DNA from: Brachybacterium massiliense
GTDB lineage: Bacteria > Actinomycetota > Actinomycetes > Actinomycetales > Dermabacteraceae
Direction: 5' to 3'
NCBI RefSeq assembly: GCF_900184245.1
Contig: NZ_FXXB01000005.1
Coordinates: forward strand, 225,749 to 289,748
Length of the DNA: 64,000 bases
Made by a program: the position numbers and the translations under genes. Under the pieces are notes generated by a model that saw nothing but the letters and a program-made list of their open reading frames with translations, searched no databases and was not told the origin of the DNA. This document shows, in pieces, positions 8,355-15,862 of this stretch (position 1 is the first letter of the stretch; each line of letters opens with the position of its first letter).

Positions 8355-9311
8355 TCAGACGTGCGCGAGGATCTCGCGGGCGAGGTCGACGTCGAACACG
8401 GCGGTGTCGATCACGCCGCTGCGCAGCACCCCGAGCACACCGGGGGCCTTCTCCGCCCCGGCGGCCACGCCCAGCACCTCCGGGATCCGCAGCAGCTCCG
8501 AGAAGGTCACCGAGAGCACCCGCTGATCCGTCGGCGCCCCGAGCGGCACCCCGTGCGCGTCGATGAACCGCCCGCACACGTCACCGGCCGGCTCCTGGGC
8601 GTCGAAGGCCGCGCGCTCGGCCTCGCTCAGCCGCATCAGATCCAGCACATGCGGGGAGGAGTGCACCCCGCGCGAGCCGATCCCCACGATCGCGAGCTCC
8701 ACCTGCGCGGCCGCCGCGAGCACCTCCCCGATGCTGGACTCGGCGCGCAGCGTGGCCACCGCCGTCGCGGACTCGAGCACCGCCGGCGCGTACAGGGTGC
8801 GCGGGGTCGCCCCCAGGCGCGAGGCGAGCACCCGCAGCACCGATTCCCCAGAGTCGAACTGGTCCAGGGCGCTGTGCCCGCCCACCAGCGGCAGCACCTG
8901 CGGGGTGGGACGCAGCGAGAGGGTGTCGAGCTGGGCGACGACCTGCTGGACGGTGCGCCCCCACGAGACCCCGATGCTGCGCACCGACGCGGCGCGCTCG
9001 GCGATCACGGAGGCGCCCTCGCGCGCCACGGACTCCATCGAGGTGGCGCGCGGCGCGGAGACCACATGCGCCTCCCGCAGCGAGAACGCGGCCCGCAGCG
9101 CCGCCTCGAGCACCTCGTCACGGCGCGGCGGCCCCTCCGGATCATGGATCGTGATCTCCACGATCCCGCGGTCCCGGGCCTGGGTGAGGATCCTCGAGAC
9201 GTTCGAGCGGGACAGCCCCAGCTCCTGCGCCACCTCTGTCTGCGACCTGCCCTGCTCGTAGTAGAGCCGCGCCGCGCGCACGACCACGGCGGTGTCACGA
9301 GGGGCGGGCAT
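8355..9311 (-). CDS. SorC/DeoR-type sugar-binding transcriptional regulator
   Basis: The 318-residue protein carries an N-terminal helix-turn-helix (YEQGRSQTEVAQELGLSRSNVSRIL, about residues 20-44) and a SorC-type sugar-phosphate effector domain (ISVSWGRT-like IGVSWGRTVQQV, VLPLVGGH, VELAIVGIG, PTDQRVLSV). Such regulators sense phosphorylated sugars or polyols. The ATG at 9311 has AGGAGAG upstream; longer frames are not supported. It is read away from a truncated PTS EIIA gene, a normal regulator-target arrangement, and the two start codons overlap. Confidence 0.85.
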   Translation of the reverse strand: MPAPRDTAVVVRAARLYYEQGRSQTEVAQELGLSRSNVSRILTQARDRGIVEITIHDPEGPPRRDEVLEAALRAAFSLREAHVVSAPRATSMESVAREGASVIAERAASVRSIGVSWGRTVQQVVAQLDTLSLRPTPQVLPLVGGHSALDQFDSGESVLRVLASRLGATPRTLYAPAVLESATAVATLRAESSIGEVLAAAAQVELAIVGIGSRGVHSSPHVLDLMRLSEAERAAFDAQEPAGDVCGRFIDAHGVPLGAPTDQRVLSVTFSELLRIPEVLGVAAGAEKAPGVLGVLRSGVIDTAVFDVDLAREILAHV

Positions 9312-9747
9312 GGGGCTCTCCTGGGGTCGGCGGGCGGCGCCGGCGGGGCGGGACGCGCCGTCCGGACCAGCCCAGGGTGCGCTGCGCACCCGCGAGCGGA
9401 CCTACCCCACCGGACTGCCCACCCCCGTGCCCACCGCGATCCCGCACGCGGACCCGCAGCACGTGCTCACCCCGGGCCTGGCGCTGGCGACCCTCGCCCG
9501 CCCCGTCCCCTTCGGGGAGATGGGCACCCGCGACAGCACCGTGGAGGTGCGCCTGATCGCGATGCCGCTGCTGACCGACGCCCGCGAGCACCTCGAGGCG
9601 TTGCAGCGCCTGATGGGCCTGCTCAGCGACGAGACCGCGGTGCAGGAGCTGCTCGACGCGAAGGACGACCAGCAGCTGCGCGAGCGGGCCGAGGTGCGCC
9701 TGGCCGCCGCGCTGCCGACCCGTCGACCGGCGGAGCCGCACGCATGA
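9310..9747 (+). CDS. N-terminally truncated PTS EIIA component (fructose/galactitol type)
   Basis: From residue 30 onward the protein is a PTS EIIA domain: RERTYPTGL, then AIPHAD with the phosphorylatable histidine, GEMGTRD and REHLEALQRLMGLL. The first 35 or so residues of the normal domain are missing and replaced by a Gly/Arg/Ala-rich stretch that overlaps the leader and start of the divergent regulator. No EIIB or EIIC gene follows. The stop overlaps the next ATG (ATGA), so translation may still be coupled. It looks like the remainder of a deleted PTS operon; residual function is uncertain. Confidence 0.6.
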   Translation: MGLSWGRRAAPAGRDAPSGPAQGALRTRERTYPTGLPTPVPTAIPHADPQHVLTPGLALATLARPVPFGEMGTRDSTVEVRLIAMPLLTDAREHLEALQRLMGLLSDETAVQELLDAKDDQQLRERAEVRLAAALPTRRPAEPHA

Positions 9748-10211
9748 GGACCCCGCGACTGGGCGTGAAGGCCCTGATCATCCGCGACCGCCAGGTGCTG
9801 ATGAACCGCTACCGCGACCCGGAGGGCGACGCGGTGTTCGCCCTGCCCGGCGGCGGTCAGGAGCACGGCGAGGACCAGGTGGCCGCGATGATCCGCGAGT
9901 GCAGCGAGGAGATCGGTGCCCGGGTCGAGGTGCACCAGGCGGCCTGCCTGTTCGAGATCATGCGCCCGCCCGTCACCGTCGGCGCCTCCTCGCTGCCCCC
10001 GTTCCACCAGGTCAACGTCGCCTACTGGTGCGGCCTGGCCGAGGGTGAGGAGCCGGGCGAGGGCACCGAGCCCGATGCCGGGCAGGACGGCACCGCGTGG
10101 CTGCCGCTGGACCGGCTGGCCGAGTACCGGGTGCGCCCGCCCGAGCTGGCCCGCTGGCTCGAGGCCGATCCCAGCGACCGGCCGTTCTCGCTCGGGGTCT
10201 GCACGTTCTGA
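9744..10211 (+). CDS. Nudix hydrolase
   Basis: The 155-residue protein contains a full Nudix box, GGQEHGEDQVAAMIRECSEEIG (pattern GX5EX7REUXEEXGU), at about residues 34-56, after LIIRDRQVLMNRY. Nudix enzymes hydrolyse nucleoside diphosphates linked to another moiety; the substrate cannot be read from sequence. The ATG overlaps the stop of the truncated EIIA gene. Confidence 0.85.
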   Translation: MRTPRLGVKALIIRDRQVLMNRYRDPEGDAVFALPGGGQEHGEDQVAAMIRECSEEIGARVEVHQAACLFEIMRPPVTVGASSLPPFHQVNVAYWCGLAEGEEPGEGTEPDAGQDGTAWLPLDRLAEYRVRPPELARWLEADPSDRPFSLGVCTF

Positions 10212-10290
10212 GCTCGCCGCTAGGCTGGGAGCACATGACAAGGAAACGGCGCCCCGCTGTGCCCGGACACGCCCCAGAGCAAGGAGCATC

Positions 10291-11139
10291 ATGACCACCT
10301 CTCCCCGCATCGACTTCCGCGACGGCCGCTCGATCCCGCAGCTGGGCTACGGCGTGTGGCAGGTCGAGAACGAGGTCGCCGCCGACGTGGTGGTCAAGGC
10401 CCTCGAGGCCGGCTACCGCCACGTGGACACCGCCCGCGGCTACAACAACGAGGCCGGCGTGGGCCAGGCGCTGAAGGCCGCGGGCCTCGCCCGCGACGAG
10501 GTGTTCGTGACCTCCAAGGTCCCCAACCAGGACCAGGGCCGCGACGCGACCCTCGCCTCCTTCGACGCGACCATGGAGGACCTCGGCCTCGACGAGCTCG
10601 ACCTCTACCTGATCCACTGGCCCGCCCCCTCCAAGGGCCTCGCGGTGGACACCTGGAAGGCGCTCATCGAGCTGCAGGAGCAGGGCCGCCTCCGCTCGAT
10701 CGGCGTCTCGAACTTCCGCATCGAGGACCTCATCGCGCTCGAGTCCGAGACCGGCGTGCTGCCCGTGCTGAACCAGATCGAGCTGCACCCCTACATCACC
10801 CAGCCCGAGCTGCGTGAGTTCCATGCCGCCAAGGGCATCGTCACCCAGTCCTGGTCGCCGCTCGGCCAGGGCGGCGGCGAGCTCGAAGACCCGGTGGTCA
10901 CCCGGATCGCCGAGGCCCACGGCGCCTCTCCGGCCCAGGTTCTGATCGCCTGGAACCTGGCGCTCGGCAACGTGGTGATCCCCAAGTCCGTCACCCCCGA
11001 GCGGATCATCTCCAACTTCGCCTCCCTCGACCTCACCCTCACCGAGGACGAGATCGCGCAGATCTCCGCCCTCGACAAGGGCACGGCGGGCCGCCGCGGC
11101 CCGAACCCGGACGAGTTCGCCGGGCACCAGGGCGCCTGA
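10291..11139 (+). CDS. aldo/keto reductase
   Basis: The 282-residue protein is a standard AKR barrel enzyme that reduces carbonyls with NADPH. Catalytic tetrad blocks are GYRHVDTARGYNNE (Asp, Tyr), VFVTSKV (Lys) and LYLIHWP (His). The cofactor region VVIPKSVTPERI is also present. Length and order match 2,5-diketo-D-gluconate reductase-like AKR5 members. AAGGAG lies 5 bp before the ATG. Confidence 0.9.
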   Translation: MTTSPRIDFRDGRSIPQLGYGVWQVENEVAADVVVKALEAGYRHVDTARGYNNEAGVGQALKAAGLARDEVFVTSKVPNQDQGRDATLASFDATMEDLGLDELDLYLIHWPAPSKGLAVDTWKALIELQEQGRLRSIGVSNFRIEDLIALESETGVLPVLNQIELHPYITQPELREFHAAKGIVTQSWSPLGQGGGELEDPVVTRIAEAHGASPAQVLIAWNLALGNVVIPKSVTPERIISNFASLDLTLTEDEIAQISALDKGTAGRRGPNPDEFAGHQGA

Positions 11140-11160
11140 GCCCTGGCCGGCCCCGCCCGG

Positions 11161-11235
11161 CCCGGTCCCGCCCGGCCTGGCTGCGCCCGGCCCCGTCCGG
11201 CCTGGCTGCGCCCGGTCCCGCCCGGCCTGGCTGCG
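11161..11235. repeat. 25-bp tandem repeat, three units
   Basis: Three consecutive 25-bp units, each ending GGCCTGGCTGCG, fill the space after the aldo/keto reductase stop and run directly into the 80-bp palindrome. Units differ at only two positions. A fourth degenerate unit may lie to the left. Confidence 0.75.
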
Positions 11236-11314
11236 ATGGTTGGGTGCTGGCGTCACAGCGATCCGTACGGCGATATATCCGTACACATCGCGCAGGCGCC
11301 AGTACCTGACCATC
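11235..11314. repeat. 80-bp palindromic repeat, copy 1
   Basis: Two 18-nt arms (GATGGTTGGGTGCTGGCG and CGCCAGTACCTGACCATC) enclose 44 nt. As RNA the arms pair fully, with three G-U pairs. The inner 44 nt form a second stem, GCGAT..GTACGG with CCGTAC..ATCGC, capped by CGATATAT. Related copies with identical spacing occur at 11752 and 29723. Confidence 0.75.
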
Positions 11315-11364
11315 GACTGCATCGGGGCGGCCACCCGGCGGCCACCCGCGCGTAGGGTCGATGC

Positions 11365-11745
11365 ATGACCCTGCCCACCGCCGCCCCGCCCGCTGACGTG
11401 CGCCTCGCGCACTGCCTGCTCGATGCGCAGGGCACCGTCCTCTCCGCCCATGCGCCGGATCTGCCCTTCTACGCCGCGAGCACGATCAAGCTCCACGTGC
11501 TGCTGGCAGCGCTGCGCGCCGCCGACGAGGGCAGGCTCGATGTGATGGCCGAGGTGCCCGCCGCGTGCACCTTCCTGCGCGTGCTCGCCGTGATGACCGG
11601 CGGCCTCCCTCAGGACGAGGCGGATCCGCGGATCCAGGACCTGGTGCGCGAGCTGTGCGGGGACCTCGCCACCTGCGCCACGCTGCCGCGCGACCAACAC
11701 GTCGGTGCCGGAGCGTGCGACAACCTCACCGGCCCGGAGGACTGA
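11365..11745 (+). pseudogene. truncated beta-lactamase-like serine hydrolase
   Basis: The 126-residue frame begins like a class A beta-lactamase/PBP-type domain, with FYAASTIKLHVLLAAL carrying the SxxK active-site motif (STIK, about residue 39). After residue 75 the similarity stops: the SDN and KTG motifs are absent and the rest is unrelated sequence ending in TGA. A full domain needs about 260 residues, so this cannot be an active enzyme of that family. An 80-bp palindromic repeat stands on each side. Confidence 0.55.
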
Positions 11746-11751
11746 CATGCC

Positions 11752-11831
11752 GGTGGTCAGGTGACGGCGTCACAGCGATGCGTACGGTCATATCGCCGTA
11801 CTCATCGCCCCTGCGCCAGTACCCGACCATC
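11752..11831. repeat. 80-bp palindromic repeat, copy 2
   Basis: This has the same 18+44+18 geometry as copy 1. The inner stem GCGATG-C-GTACGG pairs with CCGTAC-T-CATCGC with one mismatch. The apex GGTCATATCGCC is the inverse orientation of the apex GGCGATATATCC in copy 1. Outer arms are less perfect (about three non-pairs). It starts 6 bp after the beta-lactamase fragment. The remaining bases to 11984 hold no recognised gene. Confidence 0.7.
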
Positions 11832-11984
11832 AGCCGTGTGGGGGCGGGCAGCATCCCCGATTCAGCCGGTCAGGACCACGCGCCGCGCTTGCGGGCAGGC
11901 GCGCTCGCGATGCTTCCGCCGGGATCCGGTTCGGTGAGGTAGATGGTGCGGGCCATGCACGGATCCTAGACGCCCCCGCCCTGC

Positions 11985-13463
11985 TCACAGGGGGAGACGC
12001 ACGTACGTGGTCTCGAGGAACTCGGCGACTCCCTCGTGGGAGCCTTCCCGGCCGAGCCCCGACTCCTTGACCCCGCCGAAGGGCGCCGACGGGTCCGAGG
12101 CGACCCCGAGGTTCACCGCGACCATCCCCGACTCCAGGCGGGAGGCGACGCGGGTGACCTCCCGCAGATCCTCCCCGGCCACGTACGCCATCAGCCCGAA
12201 CTCGGTGTCGTTGGCGGCGGTGATCATCTCCTCGACGTCCTCGAGCACGGTGAGCGGGGCGAGCGGGCCGAAGATCTCCTCGCGATGCACCCGGGCTGAG
12301 AGCGGCACGTCGGCCAGCACGGTGGCCTGGTGGAAGAAGCCCTCGCCCTCGTCGCGGCCGCCGCCGGTGAGCACGCGGGCGCCGCGGTTGATCGCGTCGG
12401 CCGCGAGCTCCTGGACCTTCTCGACCGCCGCCTCGTCGATCAGCGGACCGAGGGTGGTGCCCTCCGCGGAGCCCGCACCGAGCACCAGCTGCTCGACCCG
12501 CTCCACGAAGCGGGCTGTGAACTCCTCGGCCACGTCGGCGTGGAGGTAGAAGCGGTTCGCGGCGGTGCAGGCCTCGCCGTTGTTGCGGAACTTCGCGAGT
12601 ATCGCGGCGTCCACCGCGGTCTCGATATCCGCCGAGGGCAGCACCAGGAAGGGGGCGTTGCCGCCGAGCTCCATCGAGGTCTTCAGCACGTGCTCGGCGG
12701 ACTGCGCGATGAGGGTGCGGCCCACCGACGTGGAGCCGGTGAACGAGACCTTCCGCAGCCGCGGATCGCCCATCAGTGCCGAGGACAGTCCCTTCGAGTC
12801 ACTCGTGACCACGCAGTTCACCACGCCGTCCGGGACGCCCGCCTCGGCGAGGATGGCCATCAGCGCGAGCGAGGTCAGAGGGGTCTTCTGGGCGGGCTTG
12901 AGCACCACGGTGCAGCCGGCTGCGAGGGCCGGGGCGATCTTGCGGGTGCCCATCGACAGCGGGAAGTTCCACGGCGTGATCAGCAGCGAGGGGCCCACGG
13001 GCTTCGCCGCGGTGACGATCGCCTCGTCGGCCGCCGGAGCGTGGGAGAACCGGCCGGGCAGGCGCACCGCCTCCTCGCAGAACCAGCGCAGGAACTCGGC
13101 CCCGTAGGTGACCTCGCCGTAGGACTCCGCAAGCGGCTTGCCCATCTCGAGGGTCATCAGCGCCGCGAGGTCATCAGCGCGCTCATGGCACAGCTCGTAG
13201 GCGCGGCGCAGGATCTGCGAGCGCTCCCGCGGAGTGGTCGCCGCCCAGTCCTCCTGCGCGGCGTGCGCCGCATCGAGGGCCTGGAGGCCGACGGCCCGGG
13301 CGTCGGCATCGACCACCTGGGTGAGCGCGGCGCCGGTGGCCGGGTCGATCACCTCGAGCGAGGCGGTGCCGCCGAGGAAGCCGCCGCCCACGAAGGAGCT
13401 GCGCGGCGTGCGCTCGAGCAGGTCGGAGACGTGGGCGGGGGTCAGAGCGGTGCGGTCGGCCAT
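11985..13463 (-). CDS. gabD: NAD(P)-dependent succinate-semialdehyde dehydrogenase
   Basis: The 492-residue aldehyde dehydrogenase has the cofactor block LLITPWNFPLSMGTRKIAPALAAGCTVVLKPA, FTGSTSVGR, the general-base Glu265 in MELGGNAPF and the catalytic Cys299 in NNGEACTAANR. End-to-end layout matches succinate-semialdehyde dehydrogenases, which oxidise the aldehyde to succinate in GABA breakdown. Specificity within ALDHs is not certain from sequence. AGGAGG precedes the ATG. No GABA transaminase gene is near. Confidence 0.85.
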   Translation of the reverse strand: MADRTALTPAHVSDLLERTPRSSFVGGGFLGGTASLEVIDPATGAALTQVVDADARAVGLQALDAAHAAQEDWAATTPRERSQILRRAYELCHERADDLAALMTLEMGKPLAESYGEVTYGAEFLRWFCEEAVRLPGRFSHAPAADEAIVTAAKPVGPSLLITPWNFPLSMGTRKIAPALAAGCTVVLKPAQKTPLTSLALMAILAEAGVPDGVVNCVVTSDSKGLSSALMGDPRLRKVSFTGSTSVGRTLIAQSAEHVLKTSMELGGNAPFLVLPSADIETAVDAAILAKFRNNGEACTAANRFYLHADVAEEFTARFVERVEQLVLGAGSAEGTTLGPLIDEAAVEKVQELAADAINRGARVLTGGGRDEGEGFFHQATVLADVPLSARVHREEIFGPLAPLTVLEDVEEMITAANDTEFGLMAYVAGEDLREVTRVASRLESGMVAVNLGVASDPSAPFGGVKESGLGREGSHEGVAEFLETTYVRLPL

Positions 13464-13581
13464 CGGAACATCCTCCTGCGGGTGGGTGCGTGCCCAGTGG
13501 GTGCGCCTGCGGGGGCGCTCTGCCAGTCTGCACCCGCGCCGGGTACGAGGGGTGCTCGCGGGCCGACCGGTCGGGACCGGT

Positions 13582-15465
13582 TCAGCCGCGGGCGTCGGCG
13601 AGCGCGTCGACCGCGCGGATCAGGCCCAGGTGGCTGAAGGCCTGCGGGAAGTTCCCGGCCATGCGGCGGGCGCCGACGTCGTACTCCTCCGCCATCAGGT
13701 GCAGATCGTTCGTGCACTCCAGGAGGGTTCCCAGCAGCTTCTCGGCGTCCTCGACGCGGCCCGAGGCGGCGTACTGCTCCACCAGCCAGAAGCAGCACAC
13801 CAGGAAGGGGTGCTCGTCCCCGCTCAGGACGTCCTGGCCCTGGGTGCGGTAGCGCAGGATCAGCCCGTCGGCCACGTGCAGGTCCTGCTCGATCCGCGCC
13901 ACCGTGGCGAGCATCCGCGGATCATCGGCGGGCACGAAGCCGGTGTGGGGGATCTGCAGCAGCGAGGCGTCCACCTCGCGCGAGCCGTAGGTCTGGGTGA
14001 AGGCGCCGTCCTCGCCCACGCCGCGCTCGAGCACCTCGGCGCGCACCTGCTCGCGCAGCCGCTCCCAGGTCGCGAGCTCCTCGGCGCTCGCCGGCAGGTC
14101 GTGGGTGCGCACCGCGTCGATCGCGCGATCGAACACCGCCCACACCATCACCCGGCCGTGGGTGAAGAAGGCCGGCTCGCCCCGCATCTCCCAGATCCCC
14201 TGGTCGGGCTCGTCGAGCCGGTCGATCGTGAAGCGCACCAGCGCCTTCTGCAGCGGCCAGGACCACTGCGTCTCCTCGAGCCCGGCCTCACGCATCATCG
14301 ACAGCGCGATCATCACCTCGCCCACCACGTCGGCCTGGAACTGGCCCGCGGCGCCGTTGCCGATCCGCACCGGCAGCGAGCCCTCGTAGCCGGGCAGGTG
14401 ATCGAGCTCCTCCTCGGGCAGCTTCCGGTCCCCGGTGATCGAGTACATGATCTGCAGGCGCTCGGGATCGCCCGCGATCGCGCGCAGCAGCCACTGCCGC
14501 CAGCCTGCGGCGGCATCCACGTGGCCGTGGGTCAGCAGCGCCTCGAGCGACAGCGCCGCATCGCGCAGCCAGCAGAAGCGGTAGTCCCAGTTGCGCTCCC
14601 CGCCGAAGTCCTCGGGCAGGCTCGTGGTCGCCGCGGCGACGATCCCGCCGGTGCGGCGATGGGTCAGCGCCCGCAGCACCAGCAGCGAGCGGGAGACTTG
14701 CTCGGCATGCTCCGTCTCCACCCGCACCCGGCCCAGCCAGTCCCTCCACTGCGCGCAGGTCTGCTCGAGCTCGGCACGCGGATCCCGGGCCGGCGGCACC
14801 TCGAGCCAGGAGGGGAACCAGGTGAGGCTCCATGCGCTCTCCTCGCCGGCGCGCAGCCGGTGGCCGCCCTCGTGGCGGCGGTCCTCCCCGGCGGTGAGGG
14901 CCGGTCCGTGCAGGGCGACGGCGTCCCCTCCCGCGATCGCGATCAGCACCGGTTCCCCGGCCGCGTCCGTGCCTCGGCGCACCCACGGCACCACCAGGCC
15001 GTACTCGAAGCGGATCCTCAGCTCCTGGACCACCTCCACCTCCCCGCTGGTGCAGGTGACCAGGCGGAACAGGTCGGCATGGTCCTCAACGTCCCCGCGC
15101 AGGGAAGTGGCCGAGCCCGGTGTGCTGCCCGCCCCGCCCGTCGCCTCCCCACCGGGCGGGCCCGCGACGGGTGAGCCGTGCTCGGCGATGGGCATGAACT
15201 CGGTGACCGTGGCGGTGCCGGTGGGGGAGCGCCACAGCGTCTCGAGCACCATCGTGCCCGGCAGATAGCGGCGCGAGACCACCTCGCCGCCCGCGATGCG
15301 CAGCGACCAGTGGCCGTGCTCGTCCTCCCCGAGCAGGGAGGCGAACAGCGCGCCCGAGTCGAAGCGCGGCAGGCACAGCCAGTTCACATCCCCGTCCCGC
15401 GTCACCAGCGCCGCGGAGCGCTGATCGGACAGAAGTGCATGATCCTCGATGAACGGGGCAGCCAT
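13582..15465 (-). CDS. GH15 family glycoside hydrolase (glucoamylase/trehalase type)
   Basis: The 627-residue protein begins with IEDHALLSDQRSAALVTRDGDVNWLCLPRFDS, typical of bacterial GH15 proteins, has an N-terminal beta-sandwich, and then an (alpha/alpha)6 barrel with WDYRFCWLRDAAL and WEMRGEP. The family contains glucoamylases, and in actinobacteria characterised relatives include trehalases. It is cytoplasmic, with no signal peptide. A trehalose or maltodextrin substrate is likely but undecided. It stands alone, with the start facing a flavoenzyme remnant. Confidence 0.85.
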   Translation of the reverse strand: MAAPFIEDHALLSDQRSAALVTRDGDVNWLCLPRFDSGALFASLLGEDEHGHWSLRIAGGEVVSRRYLPGTMVLETLWRSPTGTATVTEFMPIAEHGSPVAGPPGGEATGGAGSTPGSATSLRGDVEDHADLFRLVTCTSGEVEVVQELRIRFEYGLVVPWVRRGTDAAGEPVLIAIAGGDAVALHGPALTAGEDRRHEGGHRLRAGEESAWSLTWFPSWLEVPPARDPRAELEQTCAQWRDWLGRVRVETEHAEQVSRSLLVLRALTHRRTGGIVAAATTSLPEDFGGERNWDYRFCWLRDAALSLEALLTHGHVDAAAGWRQWLLRAIAGDPERLQIMYSITGDRKLPEEELDHLPGYEGSLPVRIGNGAAGQFQADVVGEVMIALSMMREAGLEETQWSWPLQKALVRFTIDRLDEPDQGIWEMRGEPAFFTHGRVMVWAVFDRAIDAVRTHDLPASAEELATWERLREQVRAEVLERGVGEDGAFTQTYGSREVDASLLQIPHTGFVPADDPRMLATVARIEQDLHVADGLILRYRTQGQDVLSGDEHPFLVCCFWLVEQYAASGRVEDAEKLLGTLLECTNDLHLMAEEYDVGARRMAGNFPQAFSHLGLIRAVDALADARG

Positions 15466-15508
15466 GCCTCCAGTCCATCACGGGACAGGGCGGCCGGGGA
15501 GGCATACG

Positions 15509-15862
15509 GTGGAGCACACCCCGCCGCTGGCGAGCGTGGGACTGACCGAGGCCGAGGCGCTCGCCGAGGGACACCGGGTCCTGGCCGCGGTGCAGAAGGT
15601 CGCCACGATCAAGGCGATGCCCCGCCCCAAGGCCGTGGCCGATCCGCGAGGCCTGGTCAAGGTCGTGGTGGACGCCGAGACCGATCAGATCCTCGGCGCC
15701 CGCCTGTTCCACGTCGACGCGCAGGAGGTCATCAACCTGACCGCGCTCGCGATGCGCACCGGCACCACCGCGACCCGGCTGAAGGACGGGATCTGGACCC
15801 ACCCCTCCTCGACCGAGGCGCTCAACGAGACCCTCGGGAAGCTCGCCGTCAGCCGGCCGTGA
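15509..15862 (+). pseudogene. C-terminal remnant of an FAD pyridine nucleotide-disulfide oxidoreductase
   Basis: From about 15509 the frame reads HTPPLASVGLTEAEALAEGH ... ILGARLFHVDAQEVINL ... HPSSTEALNETL, the dimerisation domain of mercuric reductase/dihydrolipoyl dehydrogenase-type enzymes, including the conserved HP-S-TE motif. The FAD and NAD domains (about 340 residues) are absent; in their place is the start of the GH15 gene on the other strand. The 3' end overlaps the end of the GH42 gene by 14 bp. It is probably a deletion product, although an in-frame GTG at 15509 could still allow translation. Confidence 0.65.

Noticed and set aside
11870..11956. 28-codon minus-strand frame starting MARTIYLTEP
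   Set aside because: It is short, has no ribosome site and no recognisable family. It could be a gene remnant but cannot be supported.
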